Below, in pieces: positions 15,175 to 21,644 of a stretch of DNA of 40,094 nt; position 1 is the stretch's first letter, and each line of letters opens with the position of its first letter. The DNA comes from Streptomyces sp. MBT53 (GTDB taxonomy: Bacteria > Actinomycetota > Actinomycetes > Streptomycetales > Streptomycetaceae), in assembly GCF_016654115.1 (NCBI RefSeq), contig NZ_JAEQAZ010000073.1, forward strand, positions 1-40,094. Direction: 5' to 3'. Made by a program: the position numbers and the translations under genes. Below the pieces are notes generated by a model that worked only from the letters and a program-made list of their open reading frames with translations, was not told the DNA's origin and searched no databases.

Positions 15175-15786
15175 GTGCAACGTGAACCCCAGGAGGGCGG
15201 AGCGCTGAACCAGCGGATCGATCCACGCGTCACCCGCACGACGCGGGCCTTCGAGGAGGCCGTCGTGGAGCTCGCCGCGCGGCGGTCCGTCTCCCGAATC
15301 TCCGTCGCCGAGCTGGCCGAGCGCGCAGGGGTCACGCGCGCCACGTTCTACAACCGCTACAGCTCCCCGCTGGACCTGCTCATCCAGGTGCTCCAGGCCG
15401 ATCTGGACCGCGGCCACCGCCGCGAGGCCGAGGCCCGCGCACAGGGCGGGCACTCGGCCGCCGCACTGCTCCGACTGGCCACGGCGGAGGTCGCCGACCA
15501 CGTCGAGCGGTATCTGCCGGTCTACCGGCACGCCCTCACGGATCCGGCGGACAGCGGTGTGTACGACGCGCTCGTGCGCCACTTCGGCGACTACACGCTG
15601 TCCTTCATGGCCGCCGGCGACCGCCCGGGGCTTCCCGAGGCCAATCGCCGGGTGGTCGCACAGTTTCTGGCCCACGGCTTCGCGGGCGCGATCAGGGCAT
15701 GGCTGGAGGACCCGGCGGTCACCAAGGACGACATGGTCGACGCGGCCGTGGCCTGCGCCCCCGCCTGGTGGACGGCCGCCGGCTGA
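15175..15786 (+). CDS. TetR/AcrR-family transcriptional regulator (divergent from SnoaL-like gene)
   Basis: The HTH is textbook: RTTRAFEEAVVELAARRSVSRISVAELAERAGVTRATFYNRYSSPLDLL. The C-terminal domain (about 130 residues) resembles the TetR_C groups with a final amphipathic helix. The start is unclear. GTG codons at 15148 and 15175 are in frame but have weak ribosome binding sites. A perfect AGGAGG (15191-15196) lies eight bases before an in-frame CTG at 15205, giving a 193-residue protein that starts just before the conserved HTH; a CTG start is rare but is the best supported by spacing. It probably represses the divergent SnoaL-like gene. Confidence 0.88.
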   Translation: MQREPQEGGALNQRIDPRVTRTTRAFEEAVVELAARRSVSRISVAELAERAGVTRATFYNRYSSPLDLLIQVLQADLDRGHRREAEARAQGGHSAAALLRLATAEVADHVERYLPVYRHALTDPADSGVYDALVRHFGDYTLSFMAAGDRPGLPEANRRVVAQFLAHGFAGAIRAWLEDPAVTKDDMVDAAVACAPAWWTAAG

Positions 15787-15802
15787 CGGCCGCCCCGCCC
15801 GG

Positions 15803-16597
15803 TCAGACGTCCGTCATCTGCGGCATCTCGCCCTCGGTCGTGCTCATGTCGATCACCGAGAACGAGGCGCCCTGCGGATCACTGAGGGCCGCGAACCGCC
15901 CGAAGGGGCTGTCCATGGGGCCGAAGCGGAGGATCCCGCCGAGCTTGGTGGCCTTGGCGACGGCGTCGTCGCAGTTGTCCACCGCGAAGTAGACGTTGAC
16001 GTACGACGGCACCTCGGGCGGGAACTCGTCGCCCATCTGCATCCGTCCGATGACCGTGTCCTCGCCGATGTTGTAGACGCGGTAGTCGACGCCGGAGTCG
16101 TCCATGCTCTTCGCCGAGTACGGGAAGACCGCCGGGAAGAATCCGTCCGCCTTCGCGGGCTCGCGGGTGAAGATCTCGGCCCAGGCGTACGCGCCGGCCA
16201 CGCCCGACGCCTCGAAGCCCTCGTGGGTGCCGCCCTGCCAGACGCCGAACACGGCGCCGCTGGGCTCACGGGCCAGGCACATCGTGCCGAACTCGCCGAC
16301 CTGCATCGGCTCCATCAGCACCTCGCCGCCGTTCTCCCGGATCTTCGCCGCGGTCGCCGCGGCGTCCGGCGAGGCGAGGTAGAGGCACCACTGCGACTGC
16401 CCCTCCTGGCCGGGCATCGGCGGTACGACGGCCGCCACGGCCTTGCCGTCGACGTAGGCCTGCGTGTAGTTGCCGTACTCCGACGACGACTCGCCGAAGG
16501 TCCAGCCGAGGACGTCGCCGTAGAAACTCTTGGCTCCCTCGACGTCGCCGAACATCGCGTCGGCCCAACAGGGGGTTCCTTCAGGTTGTATGGCCAT
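15803..16597 (-). CDS. Double VOC (glyoxalase/bleomycin-resistance fold) protein
   Basis: Encodes 264 residues from ATG 16597 with GGAGAGGG upstream. It contains two vicinal-oxygen-chelate modules. The first is residues about 8-125 (PCWADAMFGDVEGAKSFYGDVLGWTF ... FGTMCLAREPSGAVFGVWQ). The second is about 135-260 (YAWAEIFTREPAKADGFFPAVFPYSAK ... FGRFAALSDPQGASFSVID). This tandem arrangement is common in streptomycetes, annotated only as VOC or hydroxylase-like; the function is unknown and the metal site is not evident. It is convergent with the TetR gene, 16 nt from its stop. Confidence 0.88.
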   Translation of the reverse strand: MAIQPEGTPCWADAMFGDVEGAKSFYGDVLGWTFGESSSEYGNYTQAYVDGKAVAAVVPPMPGQEGQSQWCLYLASPDAAATAAKIRENGGEVLMEPMQVGEFGTMCLAREPSGAVFGVWQGGTHEGFEASGVAGAYAWAEIFTREPAKADGFFPAVFPYSAKSMDDSGVDYRVYNIGEDTVIGRMQMGDEFPPEVPSYVNVYFAVDNCDDAVAKATKLGGILRFGPMDSPFGRFAALSDPQGASFSVIDMSTTEGEMPQMTDV

Positions 16598-16665
16598 GGC
16601 TGCGGCCCTCTCCGGTAGGTCGGGTTGGCTGGATCTCGTTGTCCGAATTCTCACGCTAGTCACCA

Positions 16666-16729
16666 GGCGTGCGGGGCGCGCGGCGAACGCCCGAATCGCC
16701 CGGCACCGCGCCCGCGCGCCCCGCACGCC
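16666..16729. repeat. 18-bp perfect inverted repeat in a divergent intergenic region
   Basis: GGCGTGCGGGGCGCGCGG (16666-16683) is exactly complementary to 16712-16729, with a 28-nt spacer. It lies between the starts of the VOC gene (16597) and the encapsulin gene (16891), where a terminator is not expected. The remaining intergenic bases hold GGTTTAC near 16776 and GTAAACC near 16845 as a widely spaced inverted pair, but no clear promoter boxes. Confidence 0.6.
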
Positions 16730-16890
16730 GGGGTGCGGGCACGAGCCCTCGCCGTCCCCGACCCGACCGGCGGGTTTACGACCTGCGGGACGTGAAGCCG
16801 CCCCTTTCGCGCGGTTACCGGTGCTGGGCAGGACTGTTTGGCTTGTAAACCGACGACGCGCTCACCCCTGTTCACCTCCCGGGAGGGAAT

Positions 16891-18333
16891 GTGTCCACTC
16901 CGGAAAGCGTCAACGGACCGGCCACCGACGACTCCGCCCCCGAGCCGGCCGACAACGGACCACTCACCAGCCTCAGCACCGTCGCGGCCCGACAACTCGC
17001 CACGACCACCAAGTCCGAACCGCAGATGCAGGCCATCACCTCGCGCTGGCTGCTGAAGATGCTGCCCTGGGTGGACGTCAAGGGCGGCGCCTACCGGGTC
17101 AACCGGCGGCTCCAGCTCAGCGTCGGCCGCGGCCGGGTGCGGTTCGAGCAGAACGGCGCCGACGACATCAAGGTCATCCCCCAGACGCTCACCGAACTGC
17201 CCGTGCTGCGCGGGTACTCCGACACGGAGGTCCTGAAGGAGATCGCCACCCGGTTCCGGGTCCGCGAAGTACGCGCGGGCCAGGTCCTGTTCGAGGCCGG
17301 ACAGCCCGTCACCGAGGCCTACTTGGTCGCCCACGGCCGCTTCACCCGCTACGCCGCGGGACCCTACGACGACGAGGAGATCCTCGGGGTCGTCACCGAC
17401 GGCGACCAGATGGGGGACGAGGCCATAGGACAGTCCGATCCGCTGTGGCTGAGTTCCGTGCGCGCCGAGACCGCGGGCGTGCTGCTCGTCCTGCCCTGGG
17501 ACGTCGTCTCCGAATTCACCGACCGCGTGCCGTCGTTGGCCGCCCATCTGGAGGCGTACGCCGAGCGGCAGCGGCTGCCGATGAACCGCAAGGGCGAGGC
17601 CGATGTGCCGGTGCAGGCCGGCCATGTGGGCGAGCCGACGCTGCCCGGCGGCTTCGTCGACTACGAACTCGCCCCGCGCGAGTACGAGTTGTCCCTCACC
17701 CAGACCGTGCTGCGGGTGCACACCAGGGTCGCCGACCTCTACAACGATCCGATGGACCAGACCCAGCAGCAACTGCGGCTCACCATCGAGGAGATCCGCG
17801 AGCGGCAGGAGTGGGAGCTGGTCAACAACCGGGAGTTCGGGCTGCTGCCCACCATCGACTACACCCAGCGCATCAGCACCTTCACCGGCCCCCCGACCCC
17901 GGACGACCTCGACGAACTGCTCGCCATGCGACGCAAGACCAAGCTGTTCCTCGCCCATCCGAAGGCGATCGCGGCCTTCTTCCGGCAGTGCAACCGGCGC
18001 GGTCTGGTGCCGGGCACGGCGAACATCGACGGGCACGAGATCCCCGCCTGGCGCGGGGTGCCGTTCTTCCCGTGCAGCAAGATCCCGATCTCCCCGCAGC
18101 ACACCAGCAGCATCATCGCGCTGCGCACCGGTGAGGCCGACCAGGGTGTCGTCGGCCTGTTCCAGACCGGTATCCCCGAGGAGTACCAGCCAGGGCTGAA
18201 CGTCCGCTTCATGGGCATCGACTCGGCCGCGATCATCCGCTACCTCGTCACCGCGTACTACTCGATGGCCATCCTGGTCCCCGACGCGGCGGGAATCCTG
18301 GAGAACGTACAGATCGGCAGGACCGCCGAGTGA
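16891..18333 (+). CDS. Family 2B encapsulin shell protein with cyclic-nucleotide-binding-like domain
   Basis: Encodes 480 residues from GTG 16891 behind GGGAGGGA. Family 2B encapsulins (EshA-like; Cnb in 2-MIB clusters) have the HK97 phage-capsid fold and assemble a hollow protein shell. Order: a disordered acidic N-terminus (1-25); the conserved arm STVAARQLATTTKSEPQMQ; SRWLLKMLPWVDVKGGAYRVNRR; a cyclic-nucleotide-binding-like insertion at about 105-225 (GQVLFEAGQPVTEAYLVAHG, then QMGDEAIG); and the capsid C-terminal part (LAMRRKTKLFLAHPKAIAAF ... FMGIDSAAIIRYLVTAYYS). In the insertion, the usual phosphate-binding cassette pattern is only partly kept (GDEAIG then SSVRAETAG), so ligand binding is uncertain. 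Its stop is 16 nt before the terpene cyclase, its probable cargo. Only one shell gene is present; some clusters carry two. Confidence 0.92.
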   Translation: MSTPESVNGPATDDSAPEPADNGPLTSLSTVAARQLATTTKSEPQMQAITSRWLLKMLPWVDVKGGAYRVNRRLQLSVGRGRVRFEQNGADDIKVIPQTLTELPVLRGYSDTEVLKEIATRFRVREVRAGQVLFEAGQPVTEAYLVAHGRFTRYAAGPYDDEEILGVVTDGDQMGDEAIGQSDPLWLSSVRAETAGVLLVLPWDVVSEFTDRVPSLAAHLEAYAERQRLPMNRKGEADVPVQAGHVGEPTLPGGFVDYELAPREYELSLTQTVLRVHTRVADLYNDPMDQTQQQLRLTIEEIRERQEWELVNNREFGLLPTIDYTQRISTFTGPPTPDDLDELLAMRRKTKLFLAHPKAIAAFFRQCNRRGLVPGTANIDGHEIPAWRGVPFFPCSKIPISPQHTSSIIALRTGEADQGVVGLFQTGIPEEYQPGLNVRFMGIDSAAIIRYLVTAYYSMAILVPDAAGILENVQIGRTAE

Positions 18334-18349
18334 CGGCCCGGAGAAACTC

Positions 18350-19390
18350 ATGACCACCTCCCTCTCGCTGCCCGGCCCGCCGAACCTGGCGGGCACGCTG
18401 CGGGCCCGGCGCACCGGCGCGATCCCGGGACTCACCTACCGTCCGGCGGCACCCGCCGACCCGGAGAAGGCCGCGGAGCTCGACCGCAGACTGGAGGCCT
18501 GGGCGCGCGGCCTCGATCTGTTCCCGGCCGCGTGGGACGGGGACTTCGCCGGGTTCCAGCTCGGCCGGGCCGTGGTGCTCCAGCACCCGGGGGCGGTCGA
18601 CCTGGAGCGGCTGACCGCCGCGGGCAAGCTGCTGCTCGCCGAGAACATCGTCGACAGCTGCTACTGCGAGGAGGACGAGGGCAAGGGCGGCGCGCACCGC
18701 GGCCTCGGCGGCCGGCTGATCATGGCCCAGTCGGCGCTGGACCCGTACCACGGCACGCCCGAACTGGAGGCGGAGTGGCGGCAGGGCGTGCAGGCCGACG
18801 GCCCGTTGCGCTCGTACCACTTCGCGATCCAGGACTACGCCCTCCTCGCCACCCCCAGCCAGACCGACCGGATCGTGCACGATCTGGCCCGGCTGCACCT
18901 CGGCTATCTCGCCGAGGCCGCGTGGGCCGAGATCCGGTACAAGCCGCGGGTCTGGGAGTACCTGGTGATGCGGCAGTTCAACAACTTCCGGCCCTGTCTG
19001 TCGATCGTGGACGCGGTCGACGGCTACGAACTGCCCGAGCAGCTCTATGCCCGGCCCGAGATCCAGCGGGTCACGGCCCTGGCCTGCAACGCCACCACCA
19101 TCGTCAACGACCTGTACTCCTTCACCAAGGAACTGGCCAGCGACCCGGACCATCTCAACCTCCCGCAGGTCGTCGCCGCCAACGAGCGGTGCGGGCTGAA
19201 GGCCGCCTATCTGAAGTCCGTCGAGATCCACAACCGGATCATGGACGCCTTCGACGAGGAGTCCGCCGCGCTGTCCGCCGCCTCGCCCCTCGTCGCGCGC
19301 TATACCGAGGGTCTGGCCGCCTGGGTGTCCGGCAACCACGAGTGGCACGCGACCAACACCCACCGCTACCACCTGCCCAACTACTGGTAA
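18350..19390 (+). CDS. tpc: 2-methylisoborneol synthase-type terpene cyclase
   Basis: Encodes 346 residues. Class I terpene synthase expected to ionise 2-methyl-GPP and cyclise it to the bornane skeleton (2-methylisoborneol or 2-methylenebornane). The NSE triad is intact: N253, S257, E261 in NDLYSFTKE. R208 sits about 45 residues before it as the diphosphate sensor, and the C-terminal RY pair is 339-340. The Asp-rich motif reads D102-SCYCEED, whereas characterised 2-MIB synthases, as I recall, have DDCYCED; the second Asp is Ser here. The N-terminal tail before the catalytic domain is only about 35 residues (SLSLPGPPNLAGTLRAR), against roughly 100 in S. coelicolor SCO7700, about 440 aa. An upstream start would overlap the encapsulin gene, so the tail is truly short. 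It may still hold the shell-targeting peptide. Confidence 0.9.
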   Translation: MTTSLSLPGPPNLAGTLRARRTGAIPGLTYRPAAPADPEKAAELDRRLEAWARGLDLFPAAWDGDFAGFQLGRAVVLQHPGAVDLERLTAAGKLLLAENIVDSCYCEEDEGKGGAHRGLGGRLIMAQSALDPYHGTPELEAEWRQGVQADGPLRSYHFAIQDYALLATPSQTDRIVHDLARLHLGYLAEAAWAEIRYKPRVWEYLVMRQFNNFRPCLSIVDAVDGYELPEQLYARPEIQRVTALACNATTIVNDLYSFTKELASDPDHLNLPQVVAANERCGLKAAYLKSVEIHNRIMDAFDEESAALSAASPLVARYTEGLAAWVSGNHEWHATNTHRYHLPNYW

Positions 19391-19439
19391 GAGTCCGGTC
19401 CCTGACGTCCCGTCGGACGCACCACGCTAGGAGTCACCG

Positions 19440-20315
19440 TTGACCACCACCGACGCCGGCACCACAGCACCACCGGTGCCGACCCAGTCCACGTACCAGA
19501 ACCGTGTCGCGGACTACTGGAACGCCGAAGAGAACCCGGTCAACCTCGCCCTCGGACAGATCGACGACCTGTACCACCACCACTACGGAATCGGCGGGGC
19601 CGACGAGTCCGTACTGGAGGACCCCGACCCCGTCCGGCGCCGGGAACGGCTCACCGCCGAACTGCACCGCCTGGAACACGCCCAGGCCGAGCTGCTCGCC
19701 TCCCACCTCGGCCAACTCACCCCGGACGACCGGGTGTTCGACGCCGGCTGCGGGCGCGGCGGAGGCAGTGTGGTGGCGCATCTGCGCTACGGCTGCCGGG
19801 CCGACGGGGTCACGATCTCCGCCAAGCAGGCCGAGTTCGCCAACGCGCAGGCCCGCGCCCGGGGCATCGACGGCAAGGTGCGCTACCACCACCGCAACAT
19901 GCTCGACACCGGCTTCCCCACAGGGGAGTTCGCCGCGTCCTGGAACAACGAGTCCACGATGTACGTCGAGTTGGACCTGCTGTTCGCCGAGCACGCGCGG
20001 CTGCTGCGCCGCGGCGGACGCTATGTGGTGATCACCGGCTGCTACGACGACACCTACGGCCGGGCCTCGCGCGAGGTGTCCCTCATCAACGCCCACTACA
20101 TCTGCGACATCCACCCCAGGTCGGAGTACTTCCGGGCGATGGCCCGCAACCGGCTGGTGCCCGTCCACGTCCAGGATCTGACCCAGGACACGATCCCCTA
20201 CTGGGCGCTGCGCAGTCGGGCCGACCATCTGGTCACGGGCATCGAGGACACCTTCCTGACCGCCTACCGCAACGGCAGCTTCCAGTATCTGCTGATCGCG
20301 GCCGACCGGGTCTGA
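19440..20315 (+). CDS. gppmt: Geranyl diphosphate 2-C-methyltransferase
   Basis: Encodes 291 residues from TTG 19440, with AGGAG six bases upstream. It transfers a methyl group from S-adenosylmethionine to C2 of geranyl diphosphate, giving the C11 substrate of the cyclase upstream. The class I SAM-binding motif is VFDAGCGRGGGSVVAHLRYGCRADGVTIS. The family-specific start STYQNRVADYWNAEENPVNLALGQIDDLYHHHYGIG and the segment ASWNNESTMYVEL match GPPMT and related C-methyltransferases. It is the third gene of the operon, 49 nt after the cyclase, in the shell-cyclase-methyltransferase order known from S. coelicolor SCO7699-7701. It has no targeting tail, so it probably acts outside the shell. It ends 3 nt from the convergent STAS gene. 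Confidence 0.95.
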   Translation: MTTTDAGTTAPPVPTQSTYQNRVADYWNAEENPVNLALGQIDDLYHHHYGIGGADESVLEDPDPVRRRERLTAELHRLEHAQAELLASHLGQLTPDDRVFDAGCGRGGGSVVAHLRYGCRADGVTISAKQAEFANAQARARGIDGKVRYHHRNMLDTGFPTGEFAASWNNESTMYVELDLLFAEHARLLRRGGRYVVITGCYDDTYGRASREVSLINAHYICDIHPRSEYFRAMARNRLVPVHVQDLTQDTIPYWALRSRADHLVTGIEDTFLTAYRNGSFQYLLIAADRV

Positions 20316-20318
20316 GTC

Positions 20319-20711
20319 TCAGCGGCCGGCGATCCTGGAGGCCGCCTCCGGCAGACCGGGCGCCGGATCGAGGACGTCCAGCGTGCCGTGCGCCCGCAAC
20401 AGGCGCACGGTGCGCGGGGCGCACACCACGGCGAAGCCCGCCTCGTGCTCCCGCACCCGGCGGCGGAAACGCAGCACCAGATTGAGTCCGGTGGAGTCGA
20501 TGAACGTCGTACGGCGCAGATCGACGACATAGGCGGGCGCGTGCAGGGCGACGACCGAGTCCAGCCACTCGCGCAGCGGGGTGGCGGTCGCCAGATCGAT
20601 GTCGCCGTGCAGGTCGACGACCAACAGGCCGTCCCTGGCGCCCAGCAGGGCGTGGTCGCCGGGTGCAGGCCAGGCCGGTACGGTCACCGGCTCCAGGCTG
20701 TTCTCGCGCAA
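20319..20711 (-). CDS. STAS-domain anti-sigma factor antagonist
   Basis: About 130 residues if started at TTG 20711; GTG 20687 (GGAG close upstream) and ATGs near 20888 are alternatives, so the N-terminus is uncertain. The STAS fold is clear: DGLLVVDLHGDIDLATATPLREWLDS, then YVVDLRRTTFIDSTGLNLVLRFRRRV, with the Ser of the DSTGL loop being the residue that anti-sigma kinases phosphorylate in SpoIIAA/RsbV relatives. The closing part is EAGFAVVCAPRTVRLLRAHG. In streptomycetes such proteins release stress or developmental sigma factors. No cognate anti-sigma kinase is in the window. It is divergent from the response regulator gene. Confidence 0.85.
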   Translation of the reverse strand: MRENSLEPVTVPAWPAPGDHALLGARDGLLVVDLHGDIDLATATPLREWLDSVVALHAPAYVVDLRRTTFIDSTGLNLVLRFRRRVREHEAGFAVVCAPRTVRLLRAHGTLDVLDPAPGLPEAASRIAGR

Positions 20712-20943
20712 GGTGTTCCGTCCCCGTTCCGTGCCTGTCGCGCCCGGGCGCGCGATCCGGCGCGGGTCCGTACGGCGGCTTCGACATCCCCGCACCGCAC
20801 GAGCCCGCGCCGGAACTCCCCCCGAGCGGCTCCCCCTTGAACCGTGGGTGCCTCCTGTTCTACCTTCGCCACATGGTCGGGGCATCAACGCCCGCTCATC
20901 AGCGACACAACGAGCGGGCCGAGGTCGGGCCGGGTGATGCGGG

Positions 20944-21618
20944 ATGCGTCCGCACCTGGCACTGATCGAGGACGAGCCCGATTTCGCACTGATGTGCCGT
21001 TCCTATCTGGAGCACGAGGGATTCACCGTCACCTGGGCCATGGACGCCCGCGCCGGAAAGTCCGTCCTGCACGAGAGCCGCATCGATCTCGCCGTCCTCG
21101 ACCTGGGCCTCCCGGACGGCAGCGGCCTGGAACTCCTGCGCGCGCTCCGCTCCACGAGCCGCCTCCCGGTCATCGTGGTCACCGGCCGGGGCGCGGAGGC
21201 CGACCGGGTGGCGGGCCTGGAGATCGGCGCCGACGACTACCTCGTCAAGCCGTTCTCGCAGCGGGAGTTGGTGGCCCGCATCCGGGCCGTACTGCGCAGA
21301 TCGCAGCCGCCGGAGACCCCGGCGGTGATCCAGGTCGGCTCACTGCGGATCGACACGGCCGCCCGCCAGGCGTCCGCCGACGGCGTCTTCCTCACCCTGC
21401 GCCCCAAGGAGTACGCCCTGCTGGAGATGCTCGGCGAGGCACCCGGCCGGGTCTTCTCCACCGAGCAGGTCCTCGACCGGATCTGGGGCGCCGCCTGGCA
21501 GCAGCCCGCGACCGTGATCGAGCACGTGTACCGCCTGCGCGGAAAGCTCGCGGCACTCCCCACGCCCGCACCCCGGATCACCACGGTCCGCGGGTACGGC
21601 TACCGCCTCGACCCCTGA
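20944..21618 (+). CDS. OmpR/PhoB-family response regulator
   Basis: Encodes 224 residues. The receiver domain has E9-D10-E11 as the acidic pocket, the phospho-acceptor D53 (LAVLDLGLP), the switch Thr in VIVVTGRG, and the invariant Lys in DDYLVKPFS. After a short linker the winged-helix trans_reg_C domain (GSLRIDTAARQASADG, LTLRPKEYALLEMLGEAPGRVFSTEQVLDRIWG, VYRLRGKL, ITTVRGYGYRLDP) binds direct repeats in promoters. It is followed after 26 nt by the hybrid kinase gene, which is its likely partner. The ATG at 20944 lacks a strong ribosome binding site. Target genes unknown; the divergent STAS gene is a candidate by position. Confidence 0.93.
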   Translation: MRPHLALIEDEPDFALMCRSYLEHEGFTVTWAMDARAGKSVLHESRIDLAVLDLGLPDGSGLELLRALRSTSRLPVIVVTGRGAEADRVAGLEIGADDYLVKPFSQRELVARIRAVLRRSQPPETPAVIQVGSLRIDTAARQASADGVFLTLRPKEYALLEMLGEAPGRVFSTEQVLDRIWGAAWQQPATVIEHVYRLRGKLAALPTPAPRITTVRGYGYRLDP

Positions 21619-21638
21619 GACCTCTGAGACCTCTGAGA
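21612..21638 (+). repeat. Three tandem 9-bp repeats in an intercistronic gap
   Basis: CCCCTGAGA, CCTCTGAGA, CCTCTGAGA run head to tail from 21612. The first carries the response regulator's TGA. The last supplies GAGAG, the probable ribosome binding site for the ATG at 21645. Slippage in these repeats would change the spacing between the two genes. Confidence 0.7.
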
Positions 21639-21644
21639 GCCGCC

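Noticed and set aside
16771..16850. GGTTTAC...GTAAACC as an operator of the encapsulin operon
   Set aside because: The arms are 7 bp and about 65 bp apart, which is weak evidence; kept only as a remark in the intergenic feature.
20844..21644. N-terminal extension of the hybrid kinase through the response regulator gene
   Set aside because: The in-frame upstream stretch is an alternative frame of the response regulator; ATG 21645 has its own ribosome binding site and precedes the PAS domain.
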